Positions 1 to 5,319 of a stretch of 5,959 bases of DNA are shown here, one piece after another. Origin of the DNA: DATBGO01 sp050011895 (GTDB lineage Bacteria; Actinomycetota; Actinomycetes; Streptosporangiales; Streptosporangiaceae); the NCBI GenBank assembly GCA_050011895.1, contig JBEKIF010000143.1:1-5959 (forward strand), read 5' to 3'. The stretch's first letter is position 1; every line of letters starts with the position of its first letter. The notes below the pieces were generated by a model that was not told the DNA's origin, did not search any database, and saw nothing but the letters and a program-made list of their open reading frames with translations. The position numbers and the translations under genes are program-made.

Positions 1-154
1 GCAGCGGCCGCTCGGGCTCATCAGGCAGCCGCTGGTATTCCGCCGGGTCAACAATCACCACGGCGTCCATGAAGTCGGACAGCGCGAGCTGCACCGGGGC
101 TGGCATGCCGGCGAGCTGCTCGCGGGCCAGATCCTCCAGCTCCCATCTGAACAA
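1..154 (-). CDS. RelE-like toxin-type protein, N-terminal part (runs off the left edge)
   Basis: Reading leftward from a TTG at 154 gives 51 codons with no stop before the window ends: MFRWELEDLAREQLAGM and onward, including FMDAVVIVDPAEYQRLPDEP. The hydrophobic-strand and 'DPxEYQR' pattern resembles small RelE/ParE-like proteins that I associate with DUF6247 partners in actinomycetes. That assignment is from pattern memory, not a search. The C-terminal half, where such toxins carry their conserved basic residues, is outside the window, so activity cannot be judged. The start is uncertain: TTG at 154 lies two bases after the TGA of the upstream gene, and an in-frame CTG lies at 160. A GTG at 164 opens a different frame and was not chosen because that frame yields a low-complexity shadow peptide. 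The tight spacing implies translational coupling with the DUF6247 gene in a two-gene operon. Confidence 0.5.
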   Translation of the reverse strand, partial: MFRWELEDLAREQLAGMPAPVQLALSDFMDAVVIVDPAEYQRLPDEPERPL

Positions 155-156
155 GC

Positions 157-492
157 TCAGACACCGAGCTGCGCGCGGAACTCCTCACGGGTAATCCGAT
201 GCTCAGGCCCAGGCGGCCCTTCAGCGACATACCGCTCCATCCGCGCCAGGAAGTCCCGCTGCCCGGCGGGGTCCCGCTGCCACTCGAGCGCCTCGATCCA
301 CCACCGCCGCACCGCGGAGGCCAGCACCGTCAGGTCGCCGGTCTCACGAGCCTGCGCGAACGCGGCATCCAGCTCGGTCTCATACTGCGCCAGCACCTCG
401 GGAACGGCACTCGCCGCCAGCGCGGCCCTGATCGCCGCGGGCATCTCCGCCGGGCGGTCCGTTAGCGGAGGCTCATGGTGCTGCGCGGTCAT
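157..492 (-). CDS. DUF6247 family protein, probable antitoxin-like partner
   Basis: The 111-residue protein starts MTAQHHEPPLTDRPAEMPAA and ends REEFRAQLGV. It matches the layout I know for DUF6247: a short N-terminal segment with 'LTDRPAEMPAAIRAAL', a helical acidic middle (YETELDAAFAQARETGDL), a tryptophan-rich core (VRRWWIEALEWQRDP, residues about 61-75) and a C-terminal helix ending in a short tail. There are no membrane segments or signal peptide, so it is presumably cytosolic. I chose ATG at 492; an ATG at 504 would add four residues (MLTC), and neither has a strong Shine-Dalgarno. Extension further upstream gives arginine-rich sequence unlike the family. The gene sits directly upstream of a RelE-like fragment, separated by two bases, so a role as antitoxin or toxin regulator is a reasonable inference. 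DUF6247 itself has no established function that I know of. Confidence 0.8.
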   Translation of the reverse strand: MTAQHHEPPLTDRPAEMPAAIRAALAASAVPEVLAQYETELDAAFAQARETGDLTVLASAVRRWWIEALEWQRDPAGQRDFLARMERYVAEGPPGPEHRITREEFRAQLGV

Positions 493-662
493 GCAGGTCA
501 GCATAGCCCGGACCGCTGACGGCCGGAGGACCGCGGAGGCAGCGTCGCATCGGTCGATCGCTGTGCATGACACTCTTCGAGGCCGCCTACCGGTCGGCCG
601 CCACCCCGGCCCGACCGGCAGTGCTGCGTTGGCCGATCGATGCCTGTCCCGGAGCGCGCTGA

Positions 663-791
663 CGGAATGACCGGCTGCCAGATGGCTATTACGAGCTGGC
701 CAGATGCTGCGCGGATCCGCTGGCGGGCGGGGACGCCAGCGGGGAGTTCGCAAGGGCCGCGGCGGAGGTTCTGACCCCGGCGGCCTCGTGA
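663..791 (+). pseudogene. short coding-like remnant of unknown origin (C-terminal fragment?)
   Basis: Between an in-frame TGA (660-662) and a TGA (789-791) there are 42 codons reading RNDRLPDGYYELARCCADP and ending EFARAAAEVLTPAAS. The composition (GYYELAR, alternating acidic and alanine-rich helix) looks like the C-terminus of a real protein rather than an out-of-frame shadow, but there is no start codon. The same frame resumes after the stop (PDPSELSVKDLLSAYGRVLA...) to a second TGA at 930-932, although that stretch contains the IS-end repeat at 813-858. I do not recognise the family. It may be the tail of a gene truncated by insertion or deletion, or a chance open stretch in GC-rich DNA. 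Confidence 0.25.
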
Positions 792-812
792 CCTGACCCG
801 AGCGAACTGTCC

Positions 813-858
813 GTAAAAGACCTGCTCAGCGCCTATGGCCGAGTTCTGGCACTCCACA
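813..858 (+). repeat. IS-end repeat, copy A
   Basis: This 46-bp segment matches the copies at 1508-1553, 2697-2742 (inverted) and 5589-5634 (inverted). It has GTA at its left edge, exactly 24 bases, then the core GGCCGAGTTCTGGCACTCCA, then CA. In the inverted copies at 2697 and 5589 the equivalent sequence follows directly after the C-terminus and stop of a transposase remnant, so it represents the right terminus of an insertion sequence ending in ...ACA. No transposase tail is recognisable to the left of this copy, so it is an isolated terminus or the end of a MITE-like derivative. Confidence 0.7.
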
Positions 859-927
859 GCCGGCACAAGTCCACGACGGACGTGGACGCGATCAGCCCGG
901 GTGTCGGCATCCCGTTCTATACACACA

Positions 928-981
928 GCTGACCAGCCGCGCTCCGCTGACCAACCCCACTCCGCTGACCAGCCGCACTAG
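928..981 (+). repeat. three tandem 18-bp repeats
   Basis: Three adjacent units start GCTGACCA: 928-945 (GCTGACCAGCCGCGCTCC), 946-963 (GCTGACCAACCCCACTCC) and 964-981 (GCTGACCAGCCGCACTAG). Each differs from the others by two to five bases. Eighteen bases equals six codons, and in the frame of the tyrosine-recombinase fragment downstream they read LTSRAP, LTNPTP and LTSRTR with no stop. They lie at the boundary between IS-related sequence on the left and recombinase sequence on the right. The function is unknown; slippage or duplication at an old junction is the simplest explanation. Confidence 0.75.
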
Positions 982-991
982 GCCAGAGTCT

Positions 992-1234
992 GCGAGCACC
1001 CGCATCTACGTGCGCCATCTCGGCCTGGACCGGCCACGGGTGCGCCGTGACAAACCACCCCGCCGCGCCCCCCGGGCCCTGGACGCCCGGCAGCAGAAGC
1101 GCTACCTGCGGGCCGCCGGGCGGCGGCCGCTGGCCCGTGACCGCGCGATCGGCCGGCTGCTGTCCTGCACCGGCCTGCGCGCCGGCGAACTCACCGCGCT
1201 CGGCACCGGCGACGTCGCCCTGTCCGCCCGCACG
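992..1234 (+). pseudogene. tyrosine recombinase/integrase fragment (central part only)
   Basis: The frame reads STRIYVRHLGLDRP, then RRAPRALDARQQKRYLRAAG, RDRAIGRLLSCTGLRAGELT and ALGTGDVALSART. This is the end of the core-binding domain plus the start of the catalytic domain of a phage-type tyrosine recombinase. The 'TGLRAGEL' motif carries the first catalytic arginine. Everything after strand 'DVALSAR' is replaced by a different gene near 1235, so the second arginine, histidine and nucleophilic tyrosine are missing, as is the N-terminal SAM-like half. No credible ATG is present; the only in-frame initiator within the recognisable part is a GTG at 1010 inside the domain. Such an enzyme would normally perform site-specific integration or excision, but this remnant cannot catalyse strand exchange. 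Confidence 0.65.
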
Positions 1235-1236
1235 GT

Positions 1237-1494
1237 GCCGCCATCGCCGGCAAGATGCTGTTCATGGCCACCGCGATGGCTGCCGAGAAGGAACACGATC
1301 TGATCCGCGAGCGCACCCTCGACGGGCTGCGCGCCGCCGAGGCCCACGGCCGGCACGGCGGCCGCCCGGCCGCTGCCGATAACGACGTACTGACTGTCGC
1401 CCGCACCCGCCAGCCCCGCGGCGAGCCAGTCAGCGCCATCGCCCGGCACCTCAAGGTTGGCCGGTCGACGCTGTACCGGGCGCTACAACCGCAC
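1237..1494 (+). pseudogene. serine recombinase (resolvase) C-terminal fragment
   Basis: The frame containing ATG 1255 reads AGKMLFMATAMAAEKEHDLI, then RERTLDGLRAAEAHGRHGGR and ends EPVSAIARHLKVGRSTLYRA. This is the end of the resolvase/invertase catalytic domain, the long E-helix (EHDLIRERT) and a C-terminal helix-turn-helix (VSAIARHLKVGRSTLYRAL). The N-terminal catalytic domain with the nucleophilic serine is absent, so it is non-functional as a recombinase but could still fold as a DNA-binding tail. The left junction lies at about 1234-1240 within a tyrosine-recombinase fragment. On the right the resemblance stops after LYRAL at about 1490, just before the IS-end repeat at 1508. The frame stays open into the transposase remnant beyond, which is accidental. 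Confidence 0.7.
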
Positions 1495-1507
1495 GACGCA
1501 GGGCCGC

Positions 1508-1553
1508 GTAGATACCCAGGTCAAGACCCACGGCCGAGTTTTGGAACCTCACA
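1508..1553 (+). repeat. IS-end repeat, copy B
   Basis: A second copy in the same orientation as 813-858: GTA, 24 bases including CCCAGGTCAAGA, then the core GGCCGAGTTTTGGAACCTCA and CA. It is closest to the inverted copy at 2697-2742: they share CCCAGGTCA, GAGTT-TGGAACCTCACA, and GGCC immediately outside the terminus. Its outer edge (ACA at 1551-1553) abuts what reads as a transposase C-terminal fragment. Confidence 0.75.
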
Positions 1554-1598
1554 GGCCGCACCGGACCCTCGACCAGGAACCACCCGTCGGCAGGACCT
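1554..1598 (+). pseudogene. 45-bp transposase C-terminal scrap between two IS ends
   Basis: Frame 1548-1597 reads HRPHRTLDQEPPVGRT. This resembles the conserved 'HRPHRxLxQ' segment near the C-terminus of integrase-core (rve, DDE) transposases of the IS3/IS481 type, after the catalytic glutamate. The scrap is bounded on the left by the ACA terminus of repeat copy B and on the right by the TGTGCGTGCC terminus at 1599. It therefore looks like a piece of an older transposase gene caught between two insertions. It is very short, so the assignment rests on one motif. Confidence 0.4.
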
Positions 1599-1628
1599 TG
1601 TGCGTGCCGAAAACCTGTGCCACCTGGG
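1599..1628 (+). repeat. IS left-end motif, first copy (TGTGCGTGCCGAAAACC)
   Basis: TGTGCGTGCCGAAAACCTGT here and TGTGCGTGCCGAGACCCCTG at 2202 form a direct repeat; the similarity includes a preceding GACC. Each sits a short distance upstream of an N-terminal transposase remnant (about 130 and 66 bp), so they are most simply the left termini of two related insertion sequences. The first bases also resemble the inverted right-end repeats (TGTG-G-TGCC-GAA). Confidence 0.6.
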
Positions 1629-1728
1629 TAGATGCGTCTTCTGCAAGTCGGCCGCGCAGTGCAGTGTCCGGCACATTGCTGGCGATGCTGGCGTGACCAG
1701 GCCGTGCGATGATCTTCGGCTTGTGGGC

Positions 1729-2268
1729 TTGAAGCTGACTTTTCTGATCGTGTCCCGTGCCGTGTCGCTGCTCGGGTTGTCACGGCGGGAAGCGTGGTGG
1801 AAGGACGCCGAGATCCTGATGCTGCGCCACCAGCTCGCCGTCGCGCAGCGCGAGCGGCCGCAGGCTCATGTCCGGCTGGCGTGGCCGGACCGGGCGTGGC
1901 TGGCGCTGCTGGCCTGGACGCTGCCCATCGAACGAATGGCGGCGATGCGGCTGATCGTCACTCCCGGCACGATCTTGCGCTGGCGCCGTGACATCGTCCG
2001 GTGCCGGTGGGCGCGCTTGTCACGCCGGGGCCGGTCCGGGCGCCCGGCCACGGAGCGGAAGGTCCGGTCGGTGGTGTTGCGGCTGGCCCGGGAGAACGAG
2101 TCCTGGGGGTACCGGCGGATCCACGGCGAGCTGGCCGGACTGGGTATAACGGTTGCTCCGTCGACGGTGTGGCAGATCCTTAAGAGCGCCGGGATTGACC
2201 CTGTGCGTGCCGAGACCCCTGTCCACAACGCTGACCAGCAGAGTTGCTGTCCCAGCGTCCGGCCGTGA
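1729..2268 (+). pseudogene. integrase-core IS transposase, N-terminal half (copy 1)
   Basis: From a TTG at 1729 (or GTG at 1723) the product reads LKLTFLIVSRAVSLLGLSRR, followed by EAWWKDAEILMLRHQLAVAQ, a basic winged/helix-turn-helix region (VTPGTILRWRRDIVR) and WGYRRIHGELAGLGITVAPS. It ends near KSAGIDP. This is the DNA-binding half of the actinobacterial IS transposases that carry an rve (DDE) catalytic domain after 'GIDP'. The catalytic domain is absent: at 2202 the sequence switches to TGTGCGTGCC, the left end of a second related element, and the frame terminates at 2266-2268 after a foreign tail. No catalytic Asp or Glu remains, so transposition activity is lost. The frame is open upstream into a resolvase fragment, which I treat as accidental. 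Confidence 0.8.
2202..2230 (+). repeat. IS left-end motif, second copy, inserted in copy 1
   Basis: TGTGCGTGCCGAGACCCCTG repeats the motif at 1599. It begins immediately after the GIDP codons of the copy 1 transposase, where family members continue into the catalytic domain. The break in coding homology and the start of the repeat coincide within one or two bases, which supports this as a true insertion boundary. Confidence 0.6.
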
Positions 2269-2696
2269 TGATCACCGTCATGTGCCTGCGGTTCGCGTTC
2301 CTCCTGATCACGCGGCTAGCAGCAGGCGTGCGGCTGTCCCGGCGCGGGGAAGCGTGGAAGACCGCAGAGATCTTGATGCTGCGCCACCATCTCACCGTCC
2401 TGCAACGCCATCAGCCGCGCCGCCCGAAGCTGACCTAGGGCGGACCGGGCCCTGCTCGCGACCCTGCTCAGCGTGATACCGAAAGCGCGTCGTCAGGAGC
2501 TGCGGTTGCTGGTCACTCCGGACACGATCCTGCGCTGGCACCGCGACATCGTCCGCCGCCGCTGGGCCGCCCGGTCCATGCGCGACAAGACCGGCCGCCC
2601 GGCGACTCGCCGGAGCATCAGGGCCCTGGTCCTTCGGCTGGCCCGCGAGAACCCCAGCTGGGGGGTACCGCCGGATCCACGGCGAGCTGGCCGGCC
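2268..2696 (+). pseudogene. integrase-core IS transposase, N-terminal half (copy 2, two frameshifts)
   Basis: This is a second, divergent member of the family. The first segment reads MITVMCLRFAFLLITRLAAG, then EAWKTAEILMLRHHLTVLQR and ends RPKLT at the TAG 2436-2438. Removing the A at 2437 restores TGG-GCG-GAC-CGG (WADR), and the frame continues as ALLATLLSVIPKARRQELRL, LVTPDTILRWHRDIVRRRWA and LVLRLARENPSWG. A second single-base insertion in the G run 2660-2665 (six Gs, against five in copy 1 at the same codons) shifts the frame before YRRIHGELAG. Homology ends at 2696, where an inverted IS terminus starts. The rve catalytic domain is missing. ATG 2268 is preferred; TTG 2244 is also in frame. 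Confidence 0.75.
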
Positions 2697-2742
2697 TGTG
2701 AGGTTCCAGAACTCAGCCACCGATCCTGACCTGGGCTTCTAC
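2697..2742 (-). repeat. IS-end repeat, copy C (inverted)
   Basis: On the plus strand it reads TGTGAGGTTCCAGAACTCAG and ends GACCTGGGCTTCTAC, the inverse of copy B. Its outer edge interrupts copy 2 exactly at GAGCTGGCCGGCC. Just inside, a minus-strand frame ends SAASLNEYERAM followed by TAG at 2739-2741. That resembles the 'GGLINEYxxxA-stop' C-terminus of this transposase family, so this copy is the right end of an element lying on the minus strand. Confidence 0.75.
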
Positions 2743-2860
2743 ATGGCTCGCTCGTACTCGTTGAGCGAGGCCGCCGAGGACGGTCGGCGGGCCGGCCTGG
2801 CTGGCTCGGGTAAGTCCACTTGCGCTGGATAAGGCGTCGGTGCCAGGCGAGCAGCGTGCC
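2739..2860 (-). pseudogene. internally deleted minus-strand IS transposase remnant
   Basis: Two pieces of a transposase lie on the minus strand. From 2857 to about 2777 the translation is TLLAWHRRLIQRKWTYPSQP followed by GRPADRP, matching the DNA-binding region ('LLxWHRRLxxRKWTYPxxPGRP') of integrase-core transposases. In a different frame the final residues SAASLNEYERAM run to the TAG at 2739-2741, matching the usual C-terminus. The long section between them, including the catalytic domain, is gone. The upstream edge coincides with the start of another TGTG terminus at 2861, so the 5' part was cut by a later insertion. Confidence 0.6.
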
Positions 2861-2908
2861 TGTGGGTGCCGGAAATCGTGGCACCCGCACCTGACCTGGG
2901 ATTCCTGC
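2861..2908 (+). repeat. IS terminus, third left-end-like copy
   Basis: TGTGGGTGCCGGAAATCGTG starts exactly where the minus-strand remnant ends. It shares TGTG-GTGCC-GAA with the other ends, and CCTGACCTGGG-TTC with copy C at the same distance from the terminus. A transposase N-terminus begins about 108 bp inside, on the plus strand, which favours a left end. The resemblance to copy C leaves open that it is a right end in inverse orientation. Confidence 0.5.
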
Positions 2909-2968
2909 ACCGGACTGATCTGGGCGAACGGCACCGGGCCAACCTCGACTCCGGCACGATCAGCTCTC

Positions 2969-3050
2969 GTGACCTTCCGCCTGCTTTACCTGATCTTCGT
3001 CCGGCTGTGCGGCTGGCTGGCCGCTTGGGCCCATCGTCATCTGCACCCCG
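2969..3050 (+). pseudogene. IS transposase N-terminal scrap (copy 3)
   Basis: GTG at 2969 opens VTFRLLYLIFVRLCGWLA, the hydrophobic N-terminus I recognise from another subgroup of actinobacterial integrase-core transposases. It normally continues 'LLGRSSASKDAEILVLRHE'. Here the frame shifts near 3022-3025: the continuation LGPSSSAP is read one frame over, and resemblance is lost by about 3050. Only the first 25 or so residues survive, so this is a relic of no enzymatic value. Confidence 0.5.
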
Positions 3051-3304
3051 AATATGTCTCCGGCTGTTCCCCAGACCGTCTTCAGTTCGAGCACGGCTGT
3101 CGATGAAACGTAGTCGGACTTGCTGCGGGCCGTTATTCCAGCCGCCTACGTCCGGGCTCAGAAATGGACCCGCGATGCCGCCGGCATCTGCGGTGGAGAA
3201 GAACTGAGCTGCGTGAGTCAGCCCGGGTGGGATGGCCACTGTCCTGTTGGGACCTGACGCGGGGCACCCGGCGGCGACCACTCGCGCGGCAGGCCGCGGG
3301 CAGG
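3051..3304. other. gap without recognisable gene, 3' of lnt
   Basis: This stretch separates the last IS scrap from the lnt stop codon. Open frames on either strand give no recognisable motif. A minus-strand frame (PGLTHAAQFFSTADAGGIAG) is readable but has no start or family that I recognise. A weak four-base stem (GTCC...GGAC near 3241-3253) lies past the end of lnt but lacks a T run, so no terminator is called. Confidence 0.4.
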
Positions 3305-5035
3305 TCAGCCTGCTGGCGGCAGCCGGCCGCGGCGCGGACGCCTGCGGGCCAGTGCCGGTCTGGCCAGCGCCCAGGCCAGCGCGGCCGCTGTGGTCACGCT
3401 GATGGCGCCCTCGGGCCATCCGCCCAGCCGGTCGGCGAGGGTCAGGTCCGTGCGCAACGGCACCCGCGCGTCGAGTTCGGCGCGGCGCCAGATCCCGCTG
3501 CGGGCGATCAGGGATCCACCTGGCGAGATGATCGCGCTCTGTCCCGTCGTGGAGACGTAGGCCACGGCGCGGTCACTTTCGATCGCGCGGATCTGCGCCA
3601 TCGCTACCTGCTGTTGCGTCTCGCCCAGCTGGCCGTCCAGCTCGAAGTCCGCGTCATTGGACTGCACCGCGAGCAGGTTCGCCCCGGCGGTCACCTCTGA
3701 CCTCACCAGGCCGTCGAACCCGACCTCGTAGCAGATCACGTCGCCGAGCCTGATCTTCCCGATGCGGAACACAACGGCCTTGTGGCCGGGGGTGAAGTTA
3801 ACTGGCTGCAGCGCGGTCAGCGACGTGATGTGCGACAGCAGGCCGCGGAACGGGATGTACTCGCCGAACGGGACGAGCTGGCGCTTGACGTAGACGGCGA
3901 TGGGGCCGCGGCCCGGTAGCCACAGCTGGCCCGCGTTGCGCCGCGGGCTGTGCAGCACGGCGCCAACCAGCACCGGCCGGCCGATAGCGTTGACGGCGCC
4001 CCGGATCGTGGCGTAGATGGCCGGGTTAAGGCTGGGGTCCAGGTCGGCGGAGTTCTCCGGCCAGATCACCACGTCAGGCGCCGGCCGGGAACCCGCCCTG
4101 ACCTCGGCGGCTAGTTCCTGCGTGGCCTCGGCGTGATACTGCGTGACCCTAGCGGCGCGCCACAGGTCAGGCAGGTTCCGCGCGTGCGGCACATCCCCCT
4201 GGATCGCGGCGACGGTGACATCAGGGCCACCGGGAATGCCCTGGTCTACCGGAAGCAGGCGGCCAGCCAGCGCCAGCCCCGCGGCGCCGGCGAAGGCCAG
4301 CGCCGGCAGAGCGCGGCCGCGCAGTCCCAGCGGCCGTTGCTGGCGCCGCAGTGCCATCCGCTGCTCCGGCCGCTGCGCCGCCCCGAGCAGCAGCCAGGCC
4401 AGGCAGGCGCTGGCCAGGGCCAGCAGGAACGTCAGCAGCGGGGCGCCCCCGATCGCGGCCCAGCGCGCTGCAGGTGCGCTGGCCTGGCTCATCGCCAGCC
4501 TGCCCCAGGGAAACGCGTACGGCCATCGGTCCCGCACCGCCTCGGCGGCCACCCACCAGCCCGCCACCGCTACCGGCCACGCCCGCAGCCGCAGCAGCAG
4601 CCGCTGGCCCACAGCGAGCACCGCGAAACTCACCACCTGGGCCACCGCGAGGGCCGCCCAGACATACCAGGCGACGTTGACAAGCCAGGAAGTAAGCGGA
4701 ACGAAAAAAGCGGCGCCGAACACGAGCCCCACGACGAGGCTAGCCCGCACGCTTCTGCGCCACAGCGCCACCGTGAGCAGTGCCGGCCCGGCGATAGCCA
4801 GCGGCCAGACGCCCGCAGGCGGGAAAGCGGCCGCGAGGGCAATGCCGCCCGCCAGCGCCACAGGTACAGCCCAGCGCAACGCCAGGCCGCCGCGCGCCGA
4901 CCCTGGCCGCGAGCCGCCCGCCCGCTCCGCCGCAGCCGCCGGGACCGAAGCGGTACCGCCCGGGCCGGCGGCTCTGCCACCTGCCCGGCCACCGCCACCG
5001 GTCAGCCACACAGCCCCCCCCGCACCGTTCCGCAA
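3305..5035 (-). CDS. lnt: apolipoprotein N-acyltransferase
   Basis: The enzyme moves an acyl chain from phospholipid to the N-terminal cysteine of diacylated lipoproteins, the last step of lipoprotein maturation, in the cytoplasmic membrane. From the TTG start the protein has 576 residues. Residues 1-50 are Gly/Ala/Arg-rich and probably cytoplasmic. Hydrophobic segments run from about 53 to 220, with another at about 243-260. The nitrilase-like periplasmic domain covers about 272-535, and a last hydrophobic stretch is at about 544-562. The catalytic triad is complete: E327 in VVIWPENSAD, K384 in YVKRQLVPFGEYIP and C435 in GDVICYEVGF. E392 of the FGEY loop is also present. The start is uncertain: TTG 5035 has no good ribosome site, while GTG 5011 (VWLTGGGG, giving 568 residues) follows a run of eight Gs. 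Actinomycete lnt is often followed by or fused to ppm1; neither is seen here. Neighbours on both sides are mobile-element debris, so it is probably transcribed alone. Confidence 0.93.
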   Translation of the reverse strand: MRNGAGGAVWLTGGGGRAGGRAAGPGGTASVPAAAAERAGGSRPGSARGGLALRWAVPVALAGGIALAAAFPPAGVWPLAIAGPALLTVALWRRSVRASLVVGLVFGAAFFVPLTSWLVNVAWYVWAALAVAQVVSFAVLAVGQRLLLRLRAWPVAVAGWWVAAEAVRDRWPYAFPWGRLAMSQASAPAARWAAIGGAPLLTFLLALASACLAWLLLGAAQRPEQRMALRRQQRPLGLRGRALPALAFAGAAGLALAGRLLPVDQGIPGGPDVTVAAIQGDVPHARNLPDLWRAARVTQYHAEATQELAAEVRAGSRPAPDVVIWPENSADLDPSLNPAIYATIRGAVNAIGRPVLVGAVLHSPRRNAGQLWLPGRGPIAVYVKRQLVPFGEYIPFRGLLSHITSLTALQPVNFTPGHKAVVFRIGKIRLGDVICYEVGFDGLVRSEVTAGANLLAVQSNDADFELDGQLGETQQQVAMAQIRAIESDRAVAYVSTTGQSAIISPGGSLIARSGIWRRAELDARVPLRTDLTLADRLGGWPEGAISVTTAAALAWALARPALARRRPRRGRLPPAG

Positions 5036-5176
5036 TCTGGGTTGGTCTTGCGAGCGTAACCGCGATCCGGGCCGATGCCAGCAGCGAAATCGGCCAGGAA
5101 CCGCCCCTGCAGGCCGGTGCTACCGTGACGGCCGCCGAGGCGGCAGTTCCCGCGCGCGCAAGCCGCAGCGATGCTT

Positions 5177-5209
5177 GCCGCCAACCGGCGACGCGACCGG
5201 CTTGGCGGC
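5177..5209. other. strong hairpin upstream of lnt
   Basis: GCCGCCAACCGG (5177-5188) pairs with CCGGCTTGGCGGC (5197-5209): eight plus four base pairs with one bulged G and an eight-base loop. GCGACCGGC (5193-5201) can alternatively pair with GCCGGTCGC (5227-5235), giving two mutually exclusive folds. No T run follows on either strand, so this is not a typical intrinsic terminator. It lies about 140-200 bp before the likely lnt start, where it could be leader structure or a leftover of a lost upstream gene. A regulatory role is only an inference. Confidence 0.4.
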
Positions 5210-5319
5210 CTCCTCCATGAGTGTTCGCCGGTCGCATCAGGTGAAGGAATTGTCGGGTAGCCGGGGGCATCTCAGTAATAAATATCCCCAGGGTTCTCTG
5301 AGGTCCCTTCAGCCTCTCT

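Larger units (their letters stand above)
1508..3050. mobile_element. nested cluster of related insertion-sequence remnants
   Basis: Read left to right: right end B (1508-1553), transposase scrap (1554-1598), left end plus N-terminal half of copy 1 (1599-2201), left end plus N-terminal half of copy 2 (2202-2696), right end C plus minus-strand remnant (2697-2860), then a third left-end-like terminus plus N-terminal scrap (2861-3050). At four of the internal boundaries a TGTG/ACA terminus falls inside recognisable transposase coding sequence of a neighbouring element. No element retains both ends and a full gene, so none can move by itself. I could not identify clear target duplications because the opposite ends are missing. 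Confidence 0.7.

Noticed and set aside
48..230. Minus-strand 60-codon frame across the DUF6247/toxin junction
   Set aside because: It is out of frame with both recognisable proteins and Gly/Arg-rich; a shadow.
563..858. A second MITE with left end at TGTGCATGAC (563) and right end at copy A
   Set aside because: The left motif shares only a few bases with the known ends, so pairing it with copy A is not supported.
498..926. Minus-strand open frame of 142 codons
   Set aside because: It has low-complexity Arg/Gly composition, crosses the IS-end repeat and matches no family that I recognise; the peptide at the repeat (VECQNSAIG) is only the repeat translated.
928..981. Possible CRISPR array
   Set aside because: The repeats are directly adjacent 18-mers without spacers, so they are tandem repeats.
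2739..3419. Minus-strand open frame of 226 codons overlapping the end of lnt
   Set aside because: It joins unrelated segments. Only its last dozen residues (AASLNEYERAM) are meaningful, as a transposase C-terminus, and those are annotated in the remnant entry.
5120..5218. Small minus-strand frame MEEAAKPVASPVGGKH... upstream of lnt
   Set aside because: It has no ribosome binding site, no recognised family, and overlaps the hairpin region; it is mentioned only in the intergenic entry.
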